The notes beneath the pieces are model-generated. The model was not told the origin of the DNA. It did no database searches and saw nothing but the letters and a program-made list of their open reading frames with translations. From NCBI GenBank assembly GCA_044238965.1, contig JBIICJ010000001.1:1-64000 (forward strand): a stretch of DNA of 64,000 bases, given 5' to 3'. Shown here one piece after another: positions 8,427 to 17,601 of the stretch. A program made the position numbers and the translations under genes. Position 1 is the stretch's first letter; each line of letters begins with the position of its first letter. The stretch comes from Micavibrio_B sp044238965. GTDB lineage: Bacteria > Pseudomonadota > Alphaproteobacteria > Micavibrionales > Micavibrionaceae.

Positions 8427-9155
8427 CTATTCTCCTTCATTGGTCTTTGTTTCAGATTGTATCTGTTGTTCGTCATTGTGATCGTTTTCATTGTTTTGTG
8501 CAAGGGGTGTAGGGCCCATGACAGGCGCAGTATTTGGTTCATTCATGTCTATTTTTGGTTTCAACTGGCGTAAAATTTCGCGTGAGATAGCATTATGATC
8601 GCGAATAGCGCCCCCATCTTTCCACAAAATACGGCAATTACCCGCTGATAAATTAGGATCGGCTTTGACGGTGATGATGCCTTTATTATCCAGCTTAATT
8701 TGATCAACATAATTTTGAATATGTTCGGCATCATCCATTGGCACTTCGATTGAAATATGCGGCGCTGTAATTTCGCGTTTTAACACATCGCGAATCATAT
8801 CTTTGATTTCGGCGAGCGCATGTGAACGGGTAAGGGCAGGGAATAACGCCTGCATCGCGGATTCTGCCACTGATAACACTTCGCGTTCAAATTGTGCTTG
8901 GCGATATTGCTCTTGGTCAAATAATTGTCCGATTGATTGCGCAATCTCGTTCATCTGATGGGCAATATAATTACCGCGTGATATTTCGGCCTCGGCTAAA
9001 CCTGCGCGGCGGCCTTCTTCAAATGACACTTCTTTGGCGTGGCCCAATTCATCCAATGAAAACATGGGCGGCGGTGGCGGCGCTTCAACTTCGACTTCGA
9101 CCATATCTGGTTCGTCAAATTTATTTAAATCGAAAAAATATTTACGCTCTTTCAC
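8427..9155 (-). CDS. fliH: FliH/FlbE-like export ATPase regulator
   Basis: A 242-residue protein placed between fliG and fliN, where FliH (FlbE in Caulobacter) is expected. Residues 40-110 form a long helix including the FliH-type stretch AKEVSFEEGRRAGLAEAE. Residues 110-190 resemble the conserved C-terminal domain (ALFPALTRSHALAEIKDMIRD, IITVKADPNLSAGNCRILWKDGG). FliH holds the export ATPase FliI at the C-ring; fliI itself is not in the window. The C-terminal 40 residues are acidic and Asn/Gln-rich and look disordered. Confidence 0.85.
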   Translation of the reverse strand: MKERKYFFDLNKFDEPDMVEVEVEAPPPPPMFSLDELGHAKEVSFEEGRRAGLAEAEISRGNYIAHQMNEIAQSIGQLFDQEQYRQAQFEREVLSVAESAMQALFPALTRSHALAEIKDMIRDVLKREITAPHISIEVPMDDAEHIQNYVDQIKLDNKGIITVKADPNLSAGNCRILWKDGGAIRDHNAISREILRQLKPKIDMNEPNTAPVMGPTPLAQNNENDHNDEQQIQSETKTNEGE

Positions 9156-9172
9156 TGATAATCCTTATACGA

Positions 9173-10195
9173 TTAGAAAATCATTTGATCATCAGCATTA
9201 TTACCTTTGCTGAGAATAATTTCACCGCGTGATTCTAAATCTTTCGCAACGTTAACAATATATTGTTGTGATTCTTCGACGTCTTTCAGGCGGATAGGAC
9301 CCATGGCGGCCATATCTTCCTTCATAATTTTGGCCGCGCGTTCTGACATATTTGAGAAGAACAAATCTTTGAGAGCATCGGTCGCACCTTTGAGGGCGAT
9401 TGGTAATTTGTCTTTGTCGGCGGCGCGAACGATGGTTTGAATCGATGTCGGGTCGAGTTTTGCCAAATCTTCAAAGGTGAACATAAGCGAGCGAATTTTT
9501 TCAGCAGAATCGGGTGCCGATTGTTCCAAATGCCCCATGATACGGCTTTCGGTTGCGCGTTCTAAATTGTTGAAAATTTCGGCCATTAATTCATGTGAAT
9601 CGCGGCGCGCGGTGCGGGCAAGGTTCGCCATAAATTCGACGCGCAATGTACGTTCAACGTCATCCAATACATCTTTTTGAATGGCCTCCATGCGCAACAT
9701 GCGGTGAATGACTTCAATTGCAAAAGCATCAGGCAACATGGCTAAAACCCGCGCCGCATGTTCTGTTGAAATTTTGGATAACACAACGGCAACGGTTTGC
9801 GGATATTCTTTTTGTAAAAAATTGGCCAAGACTTCTTCGTTCACATTACCCAATTTTTCCCACATATTACGACCTGCGGGGCCGCGAATTTCTTCCATGA
9901 TGGAATTGATTTTGTCTTTGTTTAATCCGGCACGATTGAGCAATCGTTCGGTTGAATCCATCGTACCGATCAATGAATTGCTAGACGTCATTTGTTCAGC
10001 AAAATCAATAAATAAACGCTCCACAACGGTGGAATTAATTTTCCCTAAATTCGCCATGGTTTGTGAGATTTCCATGATCTCATCTTCGTTCATATGCTCA
10101 AAAATTTTCGACGTATGATCTTCGCCGAGCGAGAGCATAAAAATGGCCGTTTTTTCAGTGCCGGTCAGGGTGCGATAATCTTCACGTACGCGCAT
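9173..10195 (-). CDS. fliG: FliG, flagellar motor switch protein
   Basis: A 340-residue FliG of usual length with N-terminal, middle and C-terminal helical domains. The middle domain has LQKEYPQTVAVVLSKI near residues 130-145 (the EHPQ-type FliM-binding motif). The C-terminal charged helix (LKGATDALKDLFFSNMSERAAKIMKEDM) contacts MotA. FliG joins the FliF MS-ring to the C-ring and receives torque from the stator. It starts 17 bp after the fliF stop. Confidence 0.97.
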   Translation of the reverse strand: MRVREDYRTLTGTEKTAIFMLSLGEDHTSKIFEHMNEDEIMEISQTMANLGKINSTVVERLFIDFAEQMTSSNSLIGTMDSTERLLNRAGLNKDKINSIMEEIRGPAGRNMWEKLGNVNEEVLANFLQKEYPQTVAVVLSKISTEHAARVLAMLPDAFAIEVIHRMLRMEAIQKDVLDDVERTLRVEFMANLARTARRDSHELMAEIFNNLERATESRIMGHLEQSAPDSAEKIRSLMFTFEDLAKLDPTSIQTIVRAADKDKLPIALKGATDALKDLFFSNMSERAAKIMKEDMAAMGPIRLKDVEESQQYIVNVAKDLESRGEIILSKGNNADDQMIF

Positions 10196-10212
10196 TGGTT
10201 ATGGTCTCTTTT

Positions 10213-11880
10213 TTAATCTTCTTGTGTCATCCAATTACGAAGGACGGATACAGTTTCTTCAGGGTACGCAGAGATAATATCTTCAACTTTTTTGAGGGAG
10301 GATGCTTTGACGCGCCCTTCCACTTTTTGAACATCAATCATGCTTTCAACGGTTTCATCCATTTGCGCCATGTTGGCGGCGTAATTGGATGGATCACCCA
10401 TCGGGCCAGATAATTGGGCTTGGCCAGCTTGCATATTCGGTAACATATTGTGGCCATCATCTAATTCGTCTTCAGGAATTGGCGGCCCAGCGGTTGCAAG
10501 CAAACGCCCCACCATTGGTTGCAACACAAGCAACACAACAAGAACGATCATAATCGCAACTGTTAAAATTTCGGCTGTATCAAGTAAATCTGATTTCTCA
10601 AATCCAAATAATTGAGTACCCGCATCATCTTCAACAGTTTGAATTTCAGCAAATTGCATATTGACTAATTCCAAATGATCGCCGCGTTCTTCATCAAATC
10701 CAATGGCAGAACTTACCAATGCTTTCATGCGGTCTAATTCTTCTTGGGTCCGTGGCTTATATGTGCGCACGCCTTTTTCATCCGTTGTGTATGTACCGTC
10801 AATTAATACAGCAACCGATAGTTTTTTTACTTCACCTGTTTCGCTGACGACATTGCGAACAACTTTGCTAATCTCAAAATTTGTCGTTTCTTCAGTGCGG
10901 TTATTTGAGCTGGTATTTCCTGATGCACCCGTTGCACCCGCATCTGCATTGGGTAAATTATTTTCAATTGATACATTGTTATCAGATGCCTGACTCTCGC
11001 TACCGCTTTCTTCTACGGTTTGCGCTGAACGTACCACTTGGCTCTGTGGATCATATGTTTCCGCGCTTTCAGTTACACGATCAAAATTTAAATTGGCGGT
11101 GACGGTGGCACGCACTTTACCAAACCCAACGGTACGACCCAATAAATCCTCAATCGTTTGGGTCATACGGCGTTCATAATCACGTGTCATTTCCTCAGAT
11201 TTGCCACTCATGACGCTATCTTCGTCTTCACCACCCTGCGCTAACAAATTACCTTGGGAATCGATGATCGATACATCTTTTGATTTCATGTTGGGTACGG
11301 CCGATGCAATCAATGATTGTATGCCAGCGATTTGTTTGCGATCTAATTCGCCTGCGCCCTTCATTTGAATGAACACGGATGCCGATGCCGCACGATTTTC
11401 ACGAGCAAATAATTCGCGCTGTGGTAATACCAAATGTACGCGCGCTGATTTAATCGGTTCTAATGATCCGATGGTACGGGATAATTCCCCTTCGAGGGCT
11501 CGAACCTGATTAATATTTTGTACAAAATTTGTTGTACCGAAACTTGATTGTTTATCAAAAATTTCATAACCCATATTACCGCCATTGGGCAATGATCCGG
11601 CTTGCGCCAATTCCATACGCGCTTTGCCGACATCTTTTTCGGACACCATAATTTTTGTACCGTCGGCGCTAAGGTCATATTGAATTTGTAATTCGTCTAA
11701 TTTTGAGGTGATGGTAGTGGAATCTTGTGCGCTTAAATCATTATACAAGATTTTCATTTCGGGGCCGGCCACACGCATCGACACAAACACGAAAAAAAGC
11801 AACAGGCCTAAGAGGACGGCGCCCATAACTGCGAGCCGTGTGGGTCCTAATTTTTTTAATGTTTCGAGAAAACTATTCAT
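10213..11880 (-). CDS. fliF: FliF, flagellar MS-ring protein
   Basis: A 555-residue protein. A membrane segment lies near residues 17-38 (RLAVMGAVLLGLLLFFVFVSM). Ring-building motifs follow (YNDLSAQDSTTITSKLDE, VRALEGELSRTIGSLEPIKSARVHLVLPQRELF), then a second membrane segment near residue 440 and a C-terminal FliG-binding tail. The ATG at 11880 (MNSFLETLKKLGP) is chosen because upstream in-frame codons to 12003 encode an untypical extension and 11880 gives the usual FliF length. FliF is the first structure assembled. The region upstream holds a CtrA-type TTAA array, which fits early, cell-cycle-timed expression. Confidence 0.96.
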   Translation of the reverse strand: MNSFLETLKKLGPTRLAVMGAVLLGLLLFFVFVSMRVAGPEMKILYNDLSAQDSTTITSKLDELQIQYDLSADGTKIMVSEKDVGKARMELAQAGSLPNGGNMGYEIFDKQSSFGTTNFVQNINQVRALEGELSRTIGSLEPIKSARVHLVLPQRELFARENRAASASVFIQMKGAGELDRKQIAGIQSLIASAVPNMKSKDVSIIDSQGNLLAQGGEDEDSVMSGKSEEMTRDYERRMTQTIEDLLGRTVGFGKVRATVTANLNFDRVTESAETYDPQSQVVRSAQTVEESGSESQASDNNVSIENNLPNADAGATGASGNTSSNNRTEETTNFEISKVVRNVVSETGEVKKLSVAVLIDGTYTTDEKGVRTYKPRTQEELDRMKALVSSAIGFDEERGDHLELVNMQFAEIQTVEDDAGTQLFGFEKSDLLDTAEILTVAIMIVLVVLLVLQPMVGRLLATAGPPIPEDELDDGHNMLPNMQAGQAQLSGPMGDPSNYAANMAQMDETVESMIDVQKVEGRVKASSLKKVEDIISAYPEETVSVLRNWMTQED

Positions 11881-12051
11881 AAGTTCCCAGTCGTCTAGAT
11901 GAGGTATTTGTTTTTCTTTATGCCTACATATGAGAGTATCATATATTAACGAATTTTTCCACAGACACTTGACGAAATAAAGTAATAATTTGTCTAGATT
12001 CAAAGACTTAGCCGTATTATGGAATCGAGGGGCAAAAAATTTCTGAAATGG

Positions 12052-12088
12052 TTAACAAATAATTAAAAAATAATTAATACTTGGTTAA
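12052..12088. promoter_or_regulatory. Array of four TTAA half-sites at 11-bp steps (CtrA-type)
   Basis: TTAA occurs at 12052-12055, 12063-12066, 12074-12077 and 12085-12088, each separated by exactly 7 bases, so three overlapping TTAA-N7-TTAA CtrA sites are present. The array is 172 bp upstream of the chosen fliF start and 227 bp upstream of the flaG-like start. CtrA binding at fliF is established in Caulobacter. The number and exact phasing of half-sites makes chance less likely. Confidence 0.7.
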
Positions 12089-12165
12089 TATATGCAACTA
12101 AGTAATCGATATTAGCAAATCATCATTTTCGAATCATAATTATTTGGTGAAATCAAGTAAAAAAC

Positions 12166-12194
12166 TTGACCTGCATGTAAATTCTTGTTACTAT
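12166..12194 (+). promoter_or_regulatory. Sigma-70-type promoter for the flaG-like gene
   Basis: TTGACC at 12166-12171 and TACTAT at 12189-12194 are separated by 17 bp. This would give a leader of about 110 nt before ATG 12315. Confidence 0.5.
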
Positions 12195-12314
12195 GATAGT
12201 AGGGTAGTGCGTCCGAATTATATTTAGGGCGTACTTGGGAATAAAAACAATATAGGGAAACCGCTTTGAGGAGCCTTTGGGAAAAGGGGTGAACTCAATC
12301 GGGTGGGATAAAAA

Positions 12315-12794
12315 ATGATCGAAGCTGCTACTGCTTCTGTATCGAACTCACAAATCATCCGCAGCGCTGTGGAGCAATCCTCTTCGGCACAAACAATTGC
12401 GGCAAATCCAACACGCATTCAAAAAGTGGCGGTATCTAACGCACCGTATTTGTCACCTTATGTTCGTTTAAGTCCTGGCACAAAACCAATTTTGGTTGTG
12501 CGGGATTCTGACACGGGGACTCAGGTCAATCAATATCCAACGCCAGCACAAATTCGTGCATATCAGACTGCGGCATCAACACAAGCTAAAATATCAGCAT
12601 CATCTGCTCCACAAGGGTCAGTGAGTGATGTAAAACAAGTATCATATGACGAAGCGAAGGCTGTGTTACAAAATTCAGTTCAATATCAAGAAATTAAAAA
12701 AGAAGTTGCGCGCTCGGCCTCATCAGAACCAGCGCCAGAGCCTGAACCACCACAACCAGCACCACAACCTATATCTGTGTCGGTTGACGCGTAA
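12315..12794 (+). CDS. FlaG-like small flagellar protein
   Basis: A 159-residue protein with an Ala/Ser-rich N-terminus, a core near residues 45-75 (PILVVRDSDTGTQVNQYPTP) and a Pro/Glu-rich tail. The core matches the pattern of FlaG proteins, in which a V-x-D-x-x-T-G-x-V-x-x-Q-x-P segment is conserved. FlaG affects filament length or cap assembly in other bacteria. The divergent fliF supports a flagellar role. Its last 26 bases overlap the RAP-domain gene tail to tail. No membrane segment or signal peptide is seen. The function is inferred from one motif and context. Confidence 0.6.
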   Translation: MIEAATASVSNSQIIRSAVEQSSSAQTIAANPTRIQKVAVSNAPYLSPYVRLSPGTKPILVVRDSDTGTQVNQYPTPAQIRAYQTAASTQAKISASSAPQGSVSDVKQVSYDEAKAVLQNSVQYQEIKKEVARSASSEPAPEPEPPQPAPQPISVSVDA

Positions 12795-14157
12795 TTCCAT
12801 TTTCATTGTTATGTCGCAATTGTAATGCGCGTGCTGTTTGCGCGCGCAATTGGCCATTATGCAGATCAAGATAATAAGCATCAGGGCTTAGGTATGAAAT
12901 ATATTCACGAAATTTTGCAAATGTATCAGCTTTTTCATCATCGGGGAGTGCTGTAAACGAATTTCCTAATTTATAATGCAAACGAATGATAACATGATCG
13001 GGAAATAATTTTTGTAAAATATGTGTTTGTAATTTTGTTGAACCATTGGGCTCATCACCATGACCCATTAATGACTCGCGATAATGGAATTCCCCATCAA
13101 ATTCGATGATCACGGGTTGGTTGCCGATAATATAATGCCCATCGACTTCACGCTGTAGACGGCCTACGTGATTGGTAATATTATCACGTTTTAAATTCGT
13201 TCTATCTTCACGCGTAAGGCCATATTCACGAAAATCACGCATAAATTTATATTCACTATGGGATGAATGATCAGAGTTGGCGTATTTAGTATCCATACTC
13301 TCAGTTTCAAGAAGAATGGCAGTCATATTAAATATCTGACTTAATTCAATATTATTTTTAGTATAAGGTTTTAAATCATCTAATAAATAACAATATGAAT
13401 TATATAGTGAGGCATTCATTTCAATACCGCCATCATGGGCAAATGCAAATTGCGCTGTTACTGACCATAGTAAGCTATTTCTATCTCTTGGAAATAATTT
13501 TTCTATATATAATGGATATATTTGTTTTAAAGGATCCATCAATTCTGTGTTCGCAATCGATAATCCCGCCCGTGAGATACTGTGAATTAAATAGATATAC
13601 TTCACCAAATCGCGATGTGATTGAATCTCAATTTTCGGTATATTTTCTAGCAATTCATAAGGGGGCATTAATCGTAAGCCGCGATAGACGCGCAAAAGAT
13701 TATCTGTATCGTCTGGCGTTACGTCTTCTTTTAATATAAGTAATCGTTCTGATAAAATACGACGTATGTTGTTCGTTTCAAAAAGTGATTGCCCTAAATA
13801 TTGGGAATTGATGCTCAGAAAATCTAACGGCGCATTCGATAAAAAATCTTTGATATCTCTTTTGTGAGCATCCCAGAAATCTTCAAATAATCCAGCATGT
13901 CTTTTTAATTTTGAGCTTTTGCTGCGTATGGCTTCGGATGCGCACAGCCATAAAAAACTAATCACACGAGGCGATGATGTGGCGGCCGATAATGATGTCA
14001 GGTTGTCACATAATTGAGTGGGGTAGAAACCACTTTTGTCAGCGGCACTACACTTTAATAAAGAGGCGAGCTCATTATAGCGTAATGTGTCTAAATCTGC
14101 GCCACCATAAGGGGCGTCAACAGATGGCTGTTCTGGTTCTGGTTGAAACGCATTCAT
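12769..14157 (-). CDS. RAP-domain (PD-(D/E)XK-like) protein
   Basis: A 462-residue, mostly helical protein. Residues 345-396 fit the RAP domain: a strand with IIEFDGEFHY (E352, D354, H358), a G-S-T-K motif (372-375) and a final strand VIIRLHY. RAP domains have a restriction-endonuclease-like fold and are known from organellar and apicomplexan RNA-binding proteins, with sporadic bacterial copies. The long helical N-terminal part could be a repeat scaffold for RNA binding, but no repeat is clear by eye. Its neighbours (flaG-like gene, acnA) give no functional clue. The role is unknown; RNA processing or binding is an inference from the domain. Confidence 0.65.
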   Translation of the reverse strand: MNAFQPEPEQPSVDAPYGGADLDTLRYNELASLLKCSAADKSGFYPTQLCDNLTSLSAATSSPRVISFLWLCASEAIRSKSSKLKRHAGLFEDFWDAHKRDIKDFLSNAPLDFLSINSQYLGQSLFETNNIRRILSERLLILKEDVTPDDTDNLLRVYRGLRLMPPYELLENIPKIEIQSHRDLVKYIYLIHSISRAGLSIANTELMDPLKQIYPLYIEKLFPRDRNSLLWSVTAQFAFAHDGGIEMNASLYNSYCYLLDDLKPYTKNNIELSQIFNMTAILLETESMDTKYANSDHSSHSEYKFMRDFREYGLTREDRTNLKRDNITNHVGRLQREVDGHYIIGNQPVIIEFDGEFHYRESLMGHGDEPNGSTKLQTHILQKLFPDHVIIRLHYKLGNSFTALPDDEKADTFAKFREYISYLSPDAYYLDLHNGQLRAQTARALQLRHNNENGITRQPTQI

Positions 14158-14287
14158 TTTTTAAACCTAACAATAAATAGACTTGTATATATCCAATAAA
14201 AGAGGGGGAACATTAGCACAAGCTTTAATATTATGTCAAAAGTTAACGGTGAGATCGCATACTTATATTATTCCCCTTGCCGCGCTC

Positions 14288-14316
14288 TTGTCATTCTGGG
14301 GTATGGGCTTTACAAT
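14288..14316 (+). promoter_or_regulatory. Promoter for acnA
   Basis: TTGTCA at 14288-14293 and TACAAT at 14311-14316 are separated by 17 bp, about 100 bp upstream of the acnA start. Confidence 0.55.
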
Positions 14317-14415
14317 TTCTTTAACTTTCTTCGTTCATGATCGCCATATTACATTAATAGGGTGCGATCCCTCGCACCTTCATTATCATCATACTTTACT
14401 TTCAAGGATTTAGAC

Positions 14416-17088
14416 ATGACACGCGCTGGACACGATACGTTAAAAACACGCAAAACCCTTACCGTTGATGGGAAATCATATGATTATTTCTCAATTCCTG
14501 AGGCGGTGAAAACAATCGGCGATGTGTCACGACTTCCTTATTCTTTAAAAGTATTGCTTGAAAATCTTCTTCGTTTCGAAGATGGACGCTCGGTCACGGT
14601 TGACGATGTAAAGGCGATTAAGGCGTGGCTTGATAATAAAAAATCGGATCATGAAATTGCTTATCGTCCTGCGCGCGTGTTGATGCAAGATTTTACGGGC
14701 GTTCCTGCGGTGGTTGATTTGGCGGCGATGCGCGCCGCGATGAAATCATTGGGCGGTGATGCACAAAAAATTAATCCGCTAACGGCGGTTGATTTGGTCA
14801 TCGACCATTCGGTGATGGTGGATGAATTTGGCACGCCTCAATCATTTCAAAAAAATGTTGATTTAGAATTTGAACGCAACGGCGAACGTTATGCTTTTTT
14901 GCGCTGGGGTCAAAATGCGTTTCGTAATTTCCGCGTTGTGCCACCAGGCACAGGCATTTGCCACCAAGTCAACGTTGAATATTTAGCGCAAACCGTATGG
15001 GTCGAGGAAGATGAAGATCGCAAAGGTGTCAACATTGCTTATCCCGATACATTGGTTGGAACAGATTCGCATACAACCATGGTGAATGGGTTGGGCGTTT
15101 TGGGTTGGGGTGTTGGCGGTATCGAAGCCGAGGCCGCGATGTTGGGGCAACCTGTATCGATGCTCATTCCCGAAGTGATTGGTTTTAAACTCACGGGCAA
15201 AATGAAGGAAGGTAACACCGCAACCGATTTGGTGTTGACTGTTACGCAAATGCTTCGTGCCAAAGGCGTTGTAAACAAATTCGTTGAATTTTATGGCGAC
15301 GGTTTAGATCATTTATCATTGGCGGATCGTTCGACCATTGCCAATATGGCGCCTGAATATGGTGCGACATGTGGCTTCTTCCCGATTGACGAAGAAACAA
15401 TTCGTTACTTGAATTTCACAGGTCGTGATCCACATCGCGTGCGCATGGTTGAAGAATATGCCAAGGCACAAGGTATGTGGCGCGTCAAAGGTGCGGCGGA
15501 TCCTGTATTCACCGATTCACTAGAATTAAATTTGAGTGATGTTGAACCATCACTCGCGGGGCCAAAACGTCCGCAAGATCGCGTGCCATTATCAAAAGCA
15601 GTTGATTCCATCAAATCGATGGTACCAACCATTCGCGCGCAGGCGGTTGATGGCCATGATTATAAATTAGAGGATGGTGCCGTTGTCCTTGCGGCAATTA
15701 CATCATGTACAAACACATCAAACCCATCTGTGTTGGTTGCGGCGGGATTGCTCGCACGTAATGCGGTCAAACGCGGTTTGAAAACCAAGCCATGGGTAAA
15801 AACATCACTCGCGCCTGGATCGCAAGTTGTAACCGATTATTTATTAAAAGCAGATCTACAAAAAGATTTGGATGCGCTCGGGTTTAATCTTGTGGGTTAT
15901 GGATGTACCACCTGTATCGGTAACTCTGGTCCATTGCCCGATCATATTTCAAAGGCGGTTGAGGCAGGCGATTTAACCGTTGCGGCTGTATTATCAGGTA
16001 ACCGCAATTTCGAAGGGCGCGTGAACCCACAAACCAAAGCGAATTATCTGGCATCGCCGCCATTATGTGTGGCCTATGCTTTGGCGGGGAATATGCATGT
16101 GAATTTATTGACCGATTCGTTGGGCAATGATCAAAACGGCAATCCCGTTTATTTGAAAGATATCTGGCCATCAAACAAAGATATTTCTGACATGGTTGAT
16201 CAATGTTTGACATCCGAAATGTTCAAATCGCGTTATGCCGATGTGTTCAAAGGCCCTGAACAATGGCAAAAAATTGGCGGCGCAGGCAAGTCAGAAACCT
16301 ATGCATGGGATGATAAATCCACATACGTCAAAAATCCGCCTTATTTTGTCGGCATGACAAAAACACCGTCGGCTGTGTCAGATGTGAAAGACGCTAGTAT
16401 CTTGGCATTGTTGGGTGATTCTATCACAACCGATCATATTTCACCCGCAGGTTCGATTAAAAAAGCATCGCCCGCAGGTGAATATTTAATGAAACATAAT
16501 GTGCCTGTGGCTGATTTTAATTCATACGGTGCGCGTCGTGGTAACCACGAAATTATGATGCGTGGTACATTCGCCAATATTCGCATTAAAAATGAAATGC
16601 TTGATGGTATCGAAGGCGGAATGACCAAACACGTGCCAACGGGTGAAACCATGCCAATTTATGATGCGGCGATGAAATATATCGATGCGGGTACGCCACT
16701 CGTTATTTTCGCGGGCAAAGAATATGGTACGGGTTCATCACGTGACTGGGCAGCCAAAGGCACGCGTTTATTGGGCGTGAAGGCTGTCATCGCTGAATCG
16801 TTTGAACGGATTCATAGATCAAATCTTGTCGGTATGGGATTATTACCATTGCAATTCAAAGATGGCATGACACGTAAATCATTGAATCTAATCGGTGATG
16901 AAGTGATTTCGATCACAGGCGTTGAGGCAGGTATCACACCACGCATGGATGTCACATTAACGATCAAGCGTAGCAATGGCGCGGTTGAAAATCACGCGCT
17001 TATGTGCCGCATTGATACGCTCGATGAAGTTGATTATTTCAAGAATGGTGGGATCTTGCATTACGTCTTGCGCGATCTTGCCAGTTGA
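14416..17088 (+). CDS. acnA: Aconitate hydratase A
   Basis: An 890-residue aconitase of the AcnA/IRP1 type that interconverts citrate and isocitrate in the TCA cycle using a [4Fe-4S] cluster. The cluster ligands are visible in AAITSCTNTSNPSVLVAAG (first Cys near residue 436) and GYGCTTCIGNSGPLP (the next two). Substrate-binding motifs include DSHTTMVNGLGVLGWGVGG and EYGTGSSRDWAAKGT. The ATG at 14416 (MTRAGHDTLKTRKTL) is chosen for its AAGGA eight bases upstream and the standard family length; an upstream in-frame start at 14362 would add 18 untypical residues. It is a single-gene unit with its own promoter and terminator. Confidence 0.97.
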   Translation: MTRAGHDTLKTRKTLTVDGKSYDYFSIPEAVKTIGDVSRLPYSLKVLLENLLRFEDGRSVTVDDVKAIKAWLDNKKSDHEIAYRPARVLMQDFTGVPAVVDLAAMRAAMKSLGGDAQKINPLTAVDLVIDHSVMVDEFGTPQSFQKNVDLEFERNGERYAFLRWGQNAFRNFRVVPPGTGICHQVNVEYLAQTVWVEEDEDRKGVNIAYPDTLVGTDSHTTMVNGLGVLGWGVGGIEAEAAMLGQPVSMLIPEVIGFKLTGKMKEGNTATDLVLTVTQMLRAKGVVNKFVEFYGDGLDHLSLADRSTIANMAPEYGATCGFFPIDEETIRYLNFTGRDPHRVRMVEEYAKAQGMWRVKGAADPVFTDSLELNLSDVEPSLAGPKRPQDRVPLSKAVDSIKSMVPTIRAQAVDGHDYKLEDGAVVLAAITSCTNTSNPSVLVAAGLLARNAVKRGLKTKPWVKTSLAPGSQVVTDYLLKADLQKDLDALGFNLVGYGCTTCIGNSGPLPDHISKAVEAGDLTVAAVLSGNRNFEGRVNPQTKANYLASPPLCVAYALAGNMHVNLLTDSLGNDQNGNPVYLKDIWPSNKDISDMVDQCLTSEMFKSRYADVFKGPEQWQKIGGAGKSETYAWDDKSTYVKNPPYFVGMTKTPSAVSDVKDASILALLGDSITTDHISPAGSIKKASPAGEYLMKHNVPVADFNSYGARRGNHEIMMRGTFANIRIKNEMLDGIEGGMTKHVPTGETMPIYDAAMKYIDAGTPLVIFAGKEYGTGSSRDWAAKGTRLLGVKAVIAESFERIHRSNLVGMGLLPLQFKDGMTRKSLNLIGDEVISITGVEAGITPRMDVTLTIKRSNGAVENHALMCRIDTLDEVDYFKNGGILHYVLRDLAS

Positions 17089-17118
17089 GGTATAAATTAT
17101 TTAAACATGATTCAAATG

Positions 17119-17150
17119 AAAAGGGTGGAAGCAATTCCGCCCTTTTTATT
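17119..17150 (+). terminator. Terminator after acnA
   Basis: Stem AAGGGTGGAA (17121-17130) pairs with TTCCGCCCTT (17135-17144) around a GCAA tetraloop and is followed by TTTATTTT. It overlaps the last codons of the convergent flaF and would also work, with an A/T tract, from the other side. Confidence 0.8.
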
Positions 17151-17601
17151 TTGCCATTAATCCTGCGGCAATCTCACGGTTAATGGTAATCAGTGCCGTC
17201 AATTTATCCGCCGATGGTTTGGTCAAAATATCCAATGATCGTTTGAATACAAAATTGGCGAGGGTGATGATATTTTGCGGCAAACTACGCGCGATATCTT
17301 TATCATCTTGTTTTGATGCATGTTCAAAAAATGCCAGCCAAATATGGCGATTAATTTTTAAACAAACCTCAATTTCCGAAGGTTTTAAATGATCCCACCG
17401 CGATTGGATATCTTGCAGGAAACGGGCGGATTTCAGAAGGGCGCGCGCTTCAACATCGCGCGGGCGATCTTCGATATGTTTTGTATGGCGTAAATATTGT
17501 TTGGATGCGGATTTATAGGCAGATGGTTTTACGCCTGCCTGTGATGTATTTTGCGAAGGTTTAGTTGGTTGTTGGCTCGCTTTGTTGGGGGCTGTGCTCA
17601 T
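17146..17601 (-). CDS. flaF: FlaF, flagellin export/assembly regulator
   Basis: A 151-residue protein. After a Pro/Gln/Ser-rich N-terminal 45 residues, the rest fits FlaF: DVEARALLKSARFLQDIQSRW, then INRHIWLAFFEHA, LPQNIITLANFVFKRSLDIL and LITINREIAAGLM at the end. In Caulobacter and relatives FlaF is needed for flagellin synthesis or secretion, acting opposite FlbT. Its start overlaps the flbT 3' end by 41 bases, so the two are translationally coupled. Confidence 0.92.
   Translation of the reverse strand: MSTAPNKASQQPTKPSQNTSQAGVKPSAYKSASKQYLRHTKHIEDRPRDVEARALLKSARFLQDIQSRWDHLKPSEIEVCLKINRHIWLAFFEHASKQDDKDIARSLPQNIITLANFVFKRSLDILTKPSADKLTALITINREIAAGLMAK

Larger units (their letters stand above)
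11881..12314. other. Non-coding divergent control region, fliF / flaG-like
   Basis: 434 bp without a supported gene, between divergent fliF (minus) and the flaG-like gene (plus). It is strongly AT-rich. It holds the four-fold TTAA array (12052-12088), a -35/-10 pair for the plus-strand gene (12166-12194), and a roughly 110-nt purine-rich leader with several GGGA/GGGG runs before ATG 12315. Confidence 0.7.

Noticed and set aside
11880..12003. 41-residue N-terminal extension of fliF
   Set aside because: FliF normally starts just before its first membrane helix; the extra residues look like translated upstream DNA.
14183..14413. Small frame upstream of acnA
   Set aside because: It covers the acnA promoter and ribosome-binding site and has no protein-like features or translation start signal.
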